Part shown: positions 44,797 through 52,484 of the stretch, piece after piece
Numbering within the stretch: the first letter of the stretch is position 1
How the letters are laid out: each line of letters begins with the position of its first letter
Assembly (NCBI RefSeq): GCF_004134825.1
Contig: NZ_SDPN01000009.1
Coordinates: 54,250 to 118,249, forward strand
Origin: Agromyces albus
GTDB taxonomy: Bacteria; Actinomycetota; Actinomycetes; Actinomycetales; Microbacteriaceae
DNA length: 64,000 nt
Direction of reading: 5' to 3'
Program-made: the position numbers and the translations under genes
Notes under the pieces: generated by a model
Databases searched by the model: none
What the model was told of the DNA's origin: nothing
Seen by the model: only the letters and a program-made list of their open reading frames with translations

Positions 44797-44848
44797 CGGC
44801 GCTGCTCAAGGCGGCGTCGATCAGAGCGCCAAGCTCGAGCACGTTCAT
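44507..44848 (-). CDS. Hypothetical acidic protein (113 aa), full-length copy
   Basis: Starts MNVLELGALIDAALSSAGID at ATG 44848, which overlaps the stop of the upstream 57-aa gene as ATGA. Remainder: RALQLSARRYVRCVLRGQMSAREFAGWAHSSIGHEGPDWAQELVELDDDYDAFDGGWGHEPDW. Two conserved Trp-rich stretches and an acidic loop suggest a small helical protein similar to actinobacterial immunity-like proteins; no firm family. A truncated duplicate exists at 16 kb. Confidence 0.7.
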   Translation of the reverse strand: MNVLELGALIDAALSSAGIDVSEMTEDRALQLSARRYVRCVLRGQMSAREFAGWAHSSIGHEGPDWAQELVELDDDYDAFDGGWGHEPDWAQTLERFLLASEGVADGWEPPAR

Positions 44849-45018
44849 GTCGGTCGCTGCACCCGCGAGCGAAGCGGCCCGCTGTCAACGCCCTGAACCA
44901 GCGCACGCGTGGCAGCATCGACCGCGGTCGGCGCCACGTCGCCCCGCACCATCCAGAGTGCCCAAGCGACGAGAAGGCCCAGCACGCCGTCCGACTCCAT
45001 CTCTGCATCGCCGCTCAT
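44845..45018 (-). CDS. Small protein (57 aa) coupled to the 113-aa gene
   Basis: ATG 45018 opens MSGDAEMESDGVLGLLVAWA ... LWMVRGDVAPTAVDAATRAL and ends in TGA overlapping the next ATG (ATGA). A helical segment GVLGLLVAWALWMV may be membrane-associated or a packing helix. The overlap and normal composition support a real gene. No family recognised. The gene is not present beside the truncated duplicate at 16 kb. Confidence 0.6.
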   Translation of the reverse strand: MSGDAEMESDGVLGLLVAWALWMVRGDVAPTAVDAATRALVQGVDSGPLRSRVQRPT

Positions 45019-45374
45019 CTGCGCCAGTCTGCCAGCACGGGCCTCCGTCGTTCACGGATCCGTGGGGGACATGTCCCGTGCTGCGGAAGCTGAGTTCGGA
45101 GCTCCGGGCGGACGCGCTCTGAAGCATCCGTGACTGCGACCTGCGGGCACCGCGAAGCAGGGTCTACGCCGGAAATTGTGACTATTAAGTGACTACGAAA
45201 GCGGTTTTGCAACTGAAAGCCGCCGCCCCGTGGGACGCGAAGGCCCTGATTAGGGCTGTGAATGTGTTCGCAGGAACCATTGTGGACTGGTTTCTCATCG
45301 CAGTGCCTCGCCCGCAACGAGCGGCGCGTTCGAGGTAGGACCAAAAACAGCGCTTGATCAGGCAATTCTCGAAG
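45019..45374. repeat. Right-end block of island 1, with arm-type repeat at 45178-45198
   Basis: Homologous over its length to 51514-51869 (start CTGCGCCAGTCTGCCAGCAC) and, for the last ~245 bp, to 38609-38856. Contains GTGACTATTAA / GTGACTACGA in tandem 177 bp left of the att core. A further short copy of CTGCCAGCACGTGCCTCCGT occurs at ~50957. No gene. Confidence 0.8.
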
Positions 45375-45422
45375 AGCGGATGACGGGAATCGAACCCGCG
45401 CTATCAGCTTGGGAAGCTGAAG
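45375..45422. other. att-like partial tRNA-Gly(CCC) copy B
   Basis: Same 48-nt sequence as 60343-60390 (tRNA 3' half). To its right begins the left end of island 2, ATATCCAGTAGT, shared with 8655. Confidence 0.85.
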
Positions 45423-45518
45423 ATATCCAGTAGTAGTTCACTGCGTCTCACTCGAGCTCACGAGCCCCGGAATCGCGGGGAAGTGTGAACTCGAGTGAAT
45501 TAACGTGATGCCGAAATT

Positions 45519-45539
45519 GTGACTATTAAGTGACTACGA
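45519..45539. repeat. Arm-type direct repeat at left end of island 2
   Basis: Tandem 11-mers GTGACTATTAA / GTGACTACGA, 97 bp right of att copy B, same orientation as the one left of the core. Two arm sites flanking one core is what an attP organisation predicts. From here to 45834 I see no gene. Confidence 0.75.
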
Positions 45540-45834
45540 ACCGTTCACGACCGTGTGGCCTCGACCCCGCTGATCGATTCGTGGCGTGGCTGGCGGAGAG
45601 CTCGGATGGATCACGTTGAATCGACGTAGCTACCTGACGATGATCGCGGTCGTGCGAGCGGCGTTACATAGAGCGTCCCTTCACCGTGCAGGCACGGTCG
45701 GACGCCGCGGATTCGCGTCCGGCTCGCGAACTAGCAGACCGTCCCCGTGACGGACTGCCCAACGGGCAGGGTGGAGAGGTGTCTCATTGTGGGAGGCCAA
45801 GACCCGGGTTGGGCATCTCGTCTACGGTGGTGGC

Positions 45835-46176
45835 ATGGGAACGGACTGCGCAACGTGTGACACTGCGCTGGTGCGAAATACCGGCACACCGCCCCATGAT
45901 GTCGAAGTCGCGAAGACATCCGAGGCGCTCAAAGAACGCGTCGAGAGTGGGCGCATGCGGTACTTGCGGGGGGATGTCCCTCTCGAGGACATGCTTGCAC
46001 TTGCAGAGTCCGACATGAAGTACACGATCGTGAGCTTCCTGGTTTGCGAAGAGTGTGGACGGACTCGGTTTTGGGGGCTCTGCATTCGTGGCGCGCCGTC
46101 CTACAAGGTTGTTGACGTGGATGCTCCTTCGAAGTGGCCCTGGGGCCCGGTTCCTGATCGACTGAACTGGGCCTAG
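45835..46176 (+). CDS. CxxC protein, immunity-like (113 aa)
   Basis: ATG 45835 lies 6 nt after TACGGT, a leaderless promoter. Two Cys pairs, CATC near the start and CEEC plus LC in the middle (LVCEECGRTRFWGLCIRGAPS), look like a zinc ribbon. The C-terminus SKWPWGPVPDRLNWA is typical of small cytosolic immunity-type proteins in actinobacteria. Function unknown. First gene of island 2. Confidence 0.6.
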   Translation: MGTDCATCDTALVRNTGTPPHDVEVAKTSEALKERVESGRMRYLRGDVPLEDMLALAESDMKYTIVSFLVCEECGRTRFWGLCIRGAPSYKVVDVDAPSKWPWGPVPDRLNWA

Positions 46177-46362
46177 GCGACGAGTTCGATTCGATCGCCG
46201 CGATATCGTTCGCGTGGCTCGCGACGCCGGGCCTTGAAGGGCTCGCGATTGACTGCGGCCTCAAGGCGAAGCGATATCCAAGATCGTCCGAATCCCCCGT
46301 TGACCGAACCGCGATGGGGGCGGCGGCGGGATCTGGTCGTCGGGTCGGCCGATACTTGTGAC

Positions 46363-46626
46363 GTGGCGAGTGTCGAGGGATTGAACCAGCGGACGAATGT
46401 CGGACAGCGGGCGGCAGTTGCCGCCACGATCCGACTCTTGGGTGAGTGGGCGAAGGCTCGATTCGTGCCCACCGAGAGTGAGGACGAGATCTGGTTCGTG
46501 CTCCCCGAGTCGAAAGAAGAGACTGGACTTCGCGACGCCGAGCAGGTGCTCACTCAGGTACTGGGGCGAAAGGTCTGGATTACTCGAGATGGTGGCCGAT
46601 ACGCCGCTTCACCGGATTTCCCATAG
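46363..46626 (+). CDS. Hypothetical protein (87 aa)
   Basis: GTG 46363 has GATACT 6 nt upstream (leaderless). Product begins MASVEGLNQRTNVGQRAAVA, then EIWFVLPESKEETGLRDAEQVLTQVLGRKVWITRD. An alpha/beta mix with no recognised family. Upstream in-frame extension to 46234 has random composition. Confidence 0.5.
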   Translation: MASVEGLNQRTNVGQRAAVAATIRLLGEWAKARFVPTESEDEIWFVLPESKEETGLRDAEQVLTQVLGRKVWITRDGGRYAASPDFP

Positions 46627-46666
46627 AGGATCGAGTCGTGCGACTGTGCTGGGCTAGCTTTTGTCC

Positions 46667-47017
46667 ATGGGGATCAGTGCAGCTCATGCAGACGCGTTCT
46701 ACCGGGAAGCCGGTGTGGACGGATCTGTATGGACGGTTGAAGATGACAGTGGCGTCACCGCCGCTCGCGGATCCGACGGTCGACGGGCGATGCCGTTCTG
46801 GTCGCGTCGATCCCGCGTCGAGCGCGTGATAGCCACAGTTCCGGCGTTCGAGCACTTCCGTCCACGAAAGGTAAGCCGAGAGGCGTTCGTCGACCGCTGG
46901 TTTCCCGGGCTTGCAGGCGACGGGCTGCGCGTCGGCCTCAACTGGTCTGGCGAGCGTGCCACGGGCTTCGACTTCACTCCAGATGAAGTGCTCGCGCATC
47001 TGAACATGGCGCATTGA
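46667..47017 (+). CDS. DUF2750 domain protein
   Basis: ATG 46667 lies 6 nt after TAGCTT (leaderless). 116 residues covering the whole DUF2750 domain: AHADAFYREAGVDGSVWTVED, RAMPFWSRRSRVERVIATVPAF and FVDRWFPGLAGDGLRVGLNWSGERATGFD. DUF2750 proteins belong to the SUKH/immunity-like group found near polymorphic toxins; the exact role is unknown. Here it sits among other such genes with no toxin in the same island. Confidence 0.85.
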   Translation: MGISAAHADAFYREAGVDGSVWTVEDDSGVTAARGSDGRRAMPFWSRRSRVERVIATVPAFEHFRPRKVSREAFVDRWFPGLAGDGLRVGLNWSGERATGFDFTPDEVLAHLNMAH

Positions 47018-47129
47018 TCGGTCATCGACCCCCGAACGCTTTAGCCGTGAGCGATCCCTCAATCGGAATGGCTGAGGCCGCGGGGAAAGGCTCACTGCGG
47101 GACGCTTACATCGGCGAGCTCCGGTGCCG

Positions 47130-47645
47130 CTACCCCTCGCCCTCAAGCGTGCGATAGCAGGCACTCGTCACCCTCAGGCTAAGGACGGAATGGGAAGCCT
47201 CATAGCGGAGCGAGATCTCCGGGTGCCCCTCCGTGTCGGTGGGGACGAGGGCTCGATTGTCGAGGGCGGCAGCGCTCGGGACGTAGTCTCCTTCTCCAGC
47301 CACATCCCAACCCGCTCGCTCGTAATCGTCGCCAATCCGCCTGAGAAGTGCCCTCGCCTCCTCAACTTGGATAGGAATGTCGGCGGTGAGTACGGTGGTG
47401 CCAACGCCCTCGTCGAGCTCTTCGTATCCGCACCAGCTCAATCTCTTCATCTGCGCTGGCAGTTCAGATAGCTCCGGATACGAAGCTTGTATCTGCTTGG
47501 CCTGGTCCGTCGCCCATCGCTCAGCGTCCGGTTGCGCCGCAAGAGGCAGCCTGCTGACGCACCCGCTCAGCACGGCGGTCACACAAGCAGCGATGACGGT
47601 GACCTTGGTTATCCCGCGGGGGAACGGCTTGCTCTGTCGCATCAT
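47130..47645 (-). CDS. Putative lipoprotein (171 aa)
   Basis: ATG 47645 (or 47642) begins a lipoprotein signal ending VTAVLSGCVSR. The mature part is a mixed alpha/beta domain: WATDQAKQIQASYPELSELPAQMKRL, VQVEEARALLRRIGDDYERAGWDV and LSLRVTSACYRT. The pattern of a lipobox plus an ACT-like fold occurs in small actinobacterial lipoproteins of unknown function, some near secreted toxins. A longer frame upstream has no homology. Confidence 0.7.
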   Translation of the reverse strand: MMRQSKPFPRGITKVTVIAACVTAVLSGCVSRLPLAAQPDAERWATDQAKQIQASYPELSELPAQMKRLSWCGYEELDEGVGTTVLTADIPIQVEEARALLRRIGDDYERAGWDVAGEGDYVPSAAALDNRALVPTDTEGHPEISLRYEASHSVLSLRVTSACYRTLEGEG

Positions 47646-47797
47646 GAAGCAATCTAGCTGCTGGAGAGACAGAGCGGTCCTCGGGGCTGGCCTGAACGAT
47701 CGCCGCGATGATACCGATCGCTCACGCCCAATAGCCCGACGGTCTGTGGACCTCCGCAAGCGGATCCCTCTGCGACATCCTCCACGCCCACTCGGGC

Positions 47798-48154
47798 CTA
47801 AACGACGATGAGGCGATCTCCGTGACGAATTTGAAACGACTCGTATCGCTCGGAGCTGTCGATCAGGCGCACGATGTGGCCTTGGGCGAATCGCATGGAG
47901 AGGGAGCGAGGGTCGTTCACCTCGCTCGCAGTTACGGTGTCGGAGATCAAGCCGACGAGCACCGATGCGATGTCGAGCGCGTCGTCGACAACGGACTCTC
48001 CCGCGCCCGCCAGGGTGATACCGAGCGCACCTTCAACGGTGATTGAGAGTCCATCGTCGAAATTGAGAACCAGCTCATGCCGGCCGAAGCAGAGTTGCTC
48101 AAGGACGCGTCCCTCGATGAAAGCAAAGGTCTCGCCTACAGGTATCCCGTACAC
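47798..48154 (-). CDS. Small beta-rich protein, DUF6188/immunity-like
   Basis: The start is uncertain: GTG 48154 gives 118 residues, beginning MYGIPVGETFAFIEGRVLEQ; longer starts would overlap the divergent gene at 48246. The pattern FGRHELVLNFDDGLSITVEG ... HIVRLIDSSERYESFQIRHG resembles DUF6188-type immunity proteins. No signal peptide. Role unknown. Confidence 0.55.
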   Translation of the reverse strand: MYGIPVGETFAFIEGRVLEQLCFGRHELVLNFDDGLSITVEGALGITLAGAGESVVDDALDIASVLVGLISDTVTASEVNDPRSLSMRFAQGHIVRLIDSSERYESFQIRHGDRLIVV

Positions 48155-48245
48155 GGACCGAGCGTACCGGGAGAGGGATGGAGTCGATTCCGGATCTTCC
48201 TGCGGACGTGCTCGGGCCGGTTGACGTGCTCGATACGCTCGGCTC

Positions 48246-48443
48246 ATGAGTAATCCACGGGACCAAGCCCTTGCCGATATGAAGGTCCTCGTCCACCGTC
48301 ACGGCTGGGCGGTTCGGCATGTGCTTGCCGACGCCAAGTCGGCGCGAGCGGCATTCTCGTACACAGCCGGCCTCGCGGCTCGAGGGTGGCCAGAGACCTA
48401 TCCCGCAGTTGTTCTTCCGCATGACTACGACGGCTGCTTCTAG
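48246..48443 (+). pseudogene. Truncated DUF4262 gene
   Basis: ATG 48246 lies 6 nt after TACGCT (leaderless). The first ~48 residues match DUF4262 (VLVHRHGWAVRHVLADAKSARAAFSYTAGLAARGWPE), then the homology ends in YPAVVLPHDYDGCF and a stop. Full members are ~130-160 residues. The promoter is intact, so a 65-aa product may be made, but the fold should be incomplete. Confidence 0.65.
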
Positions 48444-48920
48444 ATGGGACCGACGATGAGCCCGCGCAGTAGGCGAATCATGTTGCTGGTGGGCGGAGCC
48501 ATCCACGGGGCCTTTGTGTGGCAGGCGGTGATTGGTGCTTTCACCGTCGGGATAGGGCTCACCCGGGGATCTTGGGAGATCGAACGGGAGCACGTGCCCT
48601 ACGGCCTCTCGCAGGTCGCGCTGCTCGTCGTCGCTGTGCCCATCGGCTGGATTTGCATGAGGTTGGCAGGCCAAACGCGACCCTGGGTCGCGGAGCTAGC
48701 TGCAATCGCGGTCTCAATTCCGTTGATTGGCCTCATCGGAACAGCAGGCTCCATCGCGAGGTATTTTGTCAGGACTGACTTGACTGCAGCGTCCTTTTGG
48801 ACTGTGGGCATCTGGGTGGGTGTCGTTCTGTGCGGCGCCATCAGCTTTTACCTGATTGGCCGACGCGACAAGAGCCCGACCCCGCCGCAATCGACGCGAA
48901 ACGTGGTTGAGCCGCAATAG
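48444..48920 (+). CDS. Four-helix membrane protein (158 aa)
   Basis: ATG 48444 abuts the preceding stop; ATG 48456 is an alternative. Helices: RIMLLVGGAIHGAFVWQAVIGAFTVGIGL, YGLSQVALLVVAVPIGWICM, ELAAIAVSIPLIGLIGTAGSIA and FWTVGIWVGVVLCGAISFYLI. Basic Pro-rich tail. Unknown family; resembles membrane-bound immunity proteins in size and topology. Confidence 0.6.
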   Translation: MGPTMSPRSRRIMLLVGGAIHGAFVWQAVIGAFTVGIGLTRGSWEIEREHVPYGLSQVALLVVAVPIGWICMRLAGQTRPWVAELAAIAVSIPLIGLIGTAGSIARYFVRTDLTAASFWTVGIWVGVVLCGAISFYLIGRRDKSPTPPQSTRNVVEPQ

Positions 48921-49026
48921 GAGTCTCCGCTGTTCGCCGATACTCGCGACGCTTCGCGGGGAGGTCCTAGTCGGGATCGAGTAATTTGAGCCCATCCTGG
49001 AGCCTTCGACGGTGCAGAATCGCACC

Positions 49027-49749
49027 ATGACGAGCAGGCGGTTCACAAGGATAGCGGCCCGGAGATCCGGTCGACTCGCGATCGGGCTCCTGTGGTCAGC
49101 CGCATCCGTTGCTTTGATGGCTGGATGCTCGTCGTATTGGGGCGCGAGCGGCGACACCTTCGTCGAGTACAGCGGGATCGACCAGGGCAAGGTTCAAGCC
49201 TGCGCCAACTTCTCCGCCGATCCTGAGCACCGAAATGGCCCGGGAATGTCCCTGTACATCGTGGTCGCCGACATCGAGGTCGTGTCGCCGATCGACGGGG
49301 CGTGGGAGATCTCGGGCACAACGAAGATCGTGGACGAGGGCGGAGGAGACCCTGAGTATCTCGCTTGGTCGTGTCGGGTGACCATCGACGCGGATGCTCG
49401 AAGCATGCACGCGGAACTCGTCGACACCGGACCTGGACAAGAAGTCCCGCTCTGCGGGCCGTCGTGCTCGGCGCCGTCTCGCGATTCGATCGAGATCGAA
49501 TCGGACAATACCTACGACCCCGATAGTTGGCTTCCCTGCATCGATATCGTCGCGGCGGTCGTCTCACCGCCCGAACAGACTGGGCCGCCGCGTGTAACGG
49601 TGAGAAGCGATCATGATGCGCCGTCGCGGCGGTTCCATGGAACGTTCGAGCCGCCATCGCAGGCGGCCTATCAGTGGACCTGTCAACTCCCCAAGGCCTA
49701 TGATCCGTGGAGCCTCGACTACGAACTGACCGCGCTCGAACCGCAGTGA
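49027..49749 (+). CDS. Putative lipoprotein (240 aa)
   Basis: ATG 49027 lies 6 nt after CAGAAT. A basic N-terminus (MTSRRFTRIAARRSGRLAIG) leads to lipobox ASVALMAGCSS. The mature domain is beta-rich with several Cys (SCRVTIDADA, PLCGPSCSAPSRDSIE, LPCIDIVAAVV, QWTCQLPKAY), suggesting disulfides. No family recognised. Exposed at the cell surface. Confidence 0.65.
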   Translation: MTSRRFTRIAARRSGRLAIGLLWSAASVALMAGCSSYWGASGDTFVEYSGIDQGKVQACANFSADPEHRNGPGMSLYIVVADIEVVSPIDGAWEISGTTKIVDEGGGDPEYLAWSCRVTIDADARSMHAELVDTGPGQEVPLCGPSCSAPSRDSIEIESDNTYDPDSWLPCIDIVAAVVSPPEQTGPPRVTVRSDHDAPSRRFHGTFEPPSQAAYQWTCQLPKAYDPWSLDYELTALEPQ

Positions 49750-49777
49750 GTCTTGGCACGGGAAGAGCAGATGCGGC

Positions 49778-50290
49778 ATGCAATTGGTAGTCGAGGAATC
49801 CCGAGGGGCACAGCGACGTTCCATCGCGCCCGTTACGTGCCTGCTGATCTTGGTGGGGTGGCTGCTCCCGCTTGCTGTCGCGGCGAGCTACGTCTACGTG
49901 CAGATGCCGTCTGCCACTGGCCTCGGCTTGTCCGAGGCGTATCACCGGTTCGGGAGCGATCGACCTTGGTTGGTGCTGTTGGGGATTGGATGGATTCTGG
50001 TTAGCGGCCTTGTTGCGACTGTCTGTGTTTGCGCGGCTGTCGTAAAGGGCTCGGAACGCCGCCCGCTTTCGTATCTAAATCTGATTCTCTGGCCACTCGT
50101 TGTCGTCGAATGCGGATCGTTCCTCGCATCAGCTCCGATGTCCTTCGCAGTGTCGCATCTCGGTTACGAAGGCTCGATTCCCAACGCGTGGATCGGCAGT
50201 GGGGGCTGGATTCTCGGGTTCGTGGCTCTCTTTGTGGCTGTGGTGCTGACGGTGAGCGACTTCGTTGAGCGGCGGCTAAAGTTTTCGTAG
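49778..50290 (+). CDS. Four-helix membrane protein (170 aa)
   Basis: GGAAGAG precedes ATG 49778. Four helices: APVTCLLILVGWLLPLAVAASYVYV, WLVLLGIGWILVSGLVATVCVCAAVV, LNLILWPLVVVECGSFLA and GGWILGFVALFVAVVLTVSDF. Unknown function; similar in topology to the protein at 48444. Confidence 0.6.
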   Translation: MQLVVEESRGAQRRSIAPVTCLLILVGWLLPLAVAASYVYVQMPSATGLGLSEAYHRFGSDRPWLVLLGIGWILVSGLVATVCVCAAVVKGSERRPLSYLNLILWPLVVVECGSFLASAPMSFAVSHLGYEGSIPNAWIGSGGWILGFVALFVAVVLTVSDFVERRLKFS

Positions 50291-50328
50291 CTCCCGTCAA
50301 TCCCGGGTAGCCGGACCGAAAGCCTGGG

Positions 50329-50841
50329 ATGAGCGGACTCGAGCAACTGACACGGGTGGATGAAGAGTTCCGTCTGCTCCTGCTGGAAGGGAACCACCAA
50401 GAGGTAGCGACCGCGGTCATGAGCTGGACTGACGCTGGGCTGACCGCTCGGGTGGTCCGGGGGCGTGAGATGCGAACGCTTCAAGCGCTGTTCGATGAAT
50501 TCGCCTCGGCGCTTCAGTTCCCTCTCTACTTCGGCGGGAACAAGGATGCGTTTGACGAGTGCTTAGCCGATCTGGAAGGTCTTCCGCCGGCATCCGGATT
50601 CGTGGTGGTGATCACCGAGATCGACCAAGTGCTTGCTCATGCAGGCGCCGAATCGCTTCGATGGCTCATCGGCAGCCTGGCCGGCGCGGCCGCAGGGTGG
50701 GCGCAGCCCGTGGAGCTCGGCGAGTGGTGGGATCGACGCGCGGTCCCTTTTCACGTCGTGCTGGCCGGAGAAACGGCGATGTTGGCAGATGGGGAACGTC
50801 GCTGGTCAGCCGCCGGAGTTCCGTTGGCCCAGCTTCATTAA
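50329..50841 (+). CDS. Barstar family (barnase inhibitor) protein
   Basis: 170 residues. The core RVVRGREMRTLQALFDEFASALQFPLYFGGNKDAFDECLADLEGLPPASGFVVVITEIDQVL matches barstar, an RNase inhibitor: the FP.YFG.N.DAF.ECL motif is the signature. The C-terminal extension (WWDRRAVPFHVVLAGE) is common in actinobacterial barstar-like proteins. No barnase-type RNase is adjacent, so it is an orphan immunity gene in this window. Confidence 0.85.
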   Translation: MSGLEQLTRVDEEFRLLLLEGNHQEVATAVMSWTDAGLTARVVRGREMRTLQALFDEFASALQFPLYFGGNKDAFDECLADLEGLPPASGFVVVITEIDQVLAHAGAESLRWLIGSLAGAAAGWAQPVELGEWWDRRAVPFHVVLAGETAMLADGERRWSAAGVPLAQLH

Positions 50842-51063
50842 CCAGATGATGGGGACATGATTGAGCCTGCGTGCGGGTTCGCGGATTTGGTACAGCCACA
50901 CGACGCGCTCGAGTGATGCGGACGCTTCGGCGAACCTGGAGTTCTGGAAGAGCGGTCTGCCAGCACGTGCCTCCGTCGTTCACAGATCCGTGTGCGAGAC
51001 ATTCATTCTCGGTCTGCATGCGATTATGGCAACCAGATCAAGTCGGTCGGATGGAGTCGGTGG

Positions 51064-51474
51064 ATGAACACGTCGGGCGTTGACGATGTCCTTCGTTCGC
51101 TGCGTCCTGACTCCCATGAGATCTGGTCCGAGCTTGGCGTTCGTCGGGACGCTGCGTATCTCCGTCTCGCTCGCGCTGATACGCCGGAACGATGGGTCGT
51201 CGTGTCGAGCCCAGGCGACCGGTGGTTCGCACTTGATGTGAATGGCGGATTCTCCTTGAATCACTTTGAGGAAGAGACGTCTGACGGCGACGCGCGTCAG
51301 ATACTCGAAAGGTACGTCGGGGTGGGGTTCGCATACCTTCGGAGCGATGCAACGGCAGTGTCAGCTGGCCGATTTAGACCACGGGTTCTCACTGTTCCCA
51401 CGGAGCAAGGCGACGTCGAGCTGACGCTGAGCCTCGCTGCGAGCCTCAAAGAAGTCGTCCGACTCCGTCCGTGA
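51064..51474 (+). CDS. Hypothetical immunity-like protein (136 aa)
   Basis: ATG 51064 follows GGAG at 7 nt. Reads MNTSGVDDVLRSLRPDSHEI ... RWVVVSSPGDRWFALDVNGGFSLNHFEEETSDGDARQILERYVGVGFAYLRSD. The RWF.L.VNGGFSL..FEE pattern resembles Imm-type proteins found beside actinobacterial polymorphic toxins; exact family not fixed. Cytosolic. Last gene of island 2. Confidence 0.65.
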   Translation: MNTSGVDDVLRSLRPDSHEIWSELGVRRDAAYLRLARADTPERWVVVSSPGDRWFALDVNGGFSLNHFEEETSDGDARQILERYVGVGFAYLRSDATAVSAGRFRPRVLTVPTEQGDVELTLSLAASLKEVVRLRP

Positions 51475-51513
51475 TACTCCTGACGGGAGCCCGGCGAGGG
51501 ATCCCCTCGCGAC

Positions 51514-51869
51514 CTGCGCCAGTCTGCCAGCACGTGCCTCCGTCGTTGACAGATCCGTGTGGGGCTATGTCCGCGTTGCGGAAGCTGAGTTCGGGGCTCC
51601 GAGTGGACGCGCTCTGATGCATCCGTCACCCCGACTTGCGGGCACCGCGAGGAAGGGGCGACGCCGGAATTTGTGACTATTAAGTGACTACGAAAGCGGT
51701 TTTGCAACTGAAAGCCACGGCTCCATAGGAGGCGAAGGCCCTGATCAGGGCTGTGAATGTGTTCGCAGGAACCATCGTGAACTGGTTCCTCATCGCATTG
51801 CATCGCCCGCAACGAGCGGCCCGTTCGAGATAAGACCAAAAATAGGCCTTGATCAGGGTATTTGCGAAG
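51514..51869. repeat. Right-end block of island 2, with arm-type repeat at 51673-51693
   Basis: Homologous to 45019-45374 (start CTGCGCCAGTCTGCCAGCAC, then GTTGCGGAAGCTGAGTTCGG). Contains GTGACTATTAA / GTGACTACGA. No gene; recombination end. Confidence 0.8.
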
Positions 51870-51917
51870 AGCGGATGACGGGAATCGAACCCGCGCTATC
51901 AGCTTGGGAAGCTGAAG
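51870..51917. other. att-like partial tRNA-Gly(CCC) copy C
   Basis: 48 nt identical to the intact tRNA 3' half at 60343-60390. Left boundary of island 3. Confidence 0.85.
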
Positions 51918-52013
51918 TTCCTAAGTGCCGTCTCACAGTGCTTCATTCGGGCTCACGATCCGCGGAATCACGTGGAATGTGAACTGAAGTGAGCCGTGGT
52001 GAACTCGGCAAAA

Positions 52014-52254
52014 CCGTGAGTTAATCGTGGCGACGTCCCACTCGAAGACCAATCTAATGTGAGGTGCGCAGGTGGGCGCGCGGTTAGGCAGATCCGGACG
52101 CGCCATGGGTCACGCGACGAGTGAGGTCGCTCGTTCGAACGCATGACGATTCAGCGGATGAGCGTCGACGAGGTCGTGGACGCCGCGATTGCGGTCGCGG
52201 TAGAGCTCGGCATGGATGTGAACCTGGCGAAACCGTGAGTAGACCGTGAGGAGC
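52014..52254. repeat. Second type of arm-like repeats at left end of island 3
   Basis: CCGTGAGTTAA (52014-52024) followed by TCGTGGCGACG; CCGTGAGTAGA (52233-52243) followed directly by CCGTGAGGAGC (52244-52254). The same CCGTGAGTAGA then GCGTGAC occurs at the island's right end (60249-60266). Period 11, as in the other repeat, but a different sequence. Confidence 0.55.
52143..52238 (+). CDS. Tiny ORF (31 aa), possible relic
   Basis: Reads MTIQRMSVDEVVDAAIAVAV, ends DVNLAKP and stops inside the CCGTGAGTAGA repeat. Normal composition, no Shine-Dalgarno. It could be the end of a lost gene (for example an excisionase or integrase) or chance. Confidence 0.3.
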   Translation: MTIQRMSVDEVVDAAIAVAVELGMDVNLAKP

Positions 52255-52484
52255 GCGCCTTATCGGCGAGCTCCTCGGGGTCGACGGGTGTCATGGTTTA
52301 GGCGCCGCGTCCGGCTCCGCCCAGGCCGCCTCTGCGAGCGCACTGGGCTTTCCTGAGCTATTGGGCTCACCGATAGAAATGTGCCGTCGCCCGAGGGACC
52401 ATTTGGCGTTTCGCGCCCCCGTTCATGGCTCGTGCTCATGTCCAATGACCAGCTGAGTTGTCCCTCATATTGGGGACACGGCAA

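Noticed and set aside
38857..51917. Three additional tRNA-Gly genes
   Set aside because: Each copy has only the 3' 48 nt. The sequences replacing the 5' half (TTGTCAAG, ATATCCAG, TTCCTAAG) cannot pair with the acceptor or D arms.
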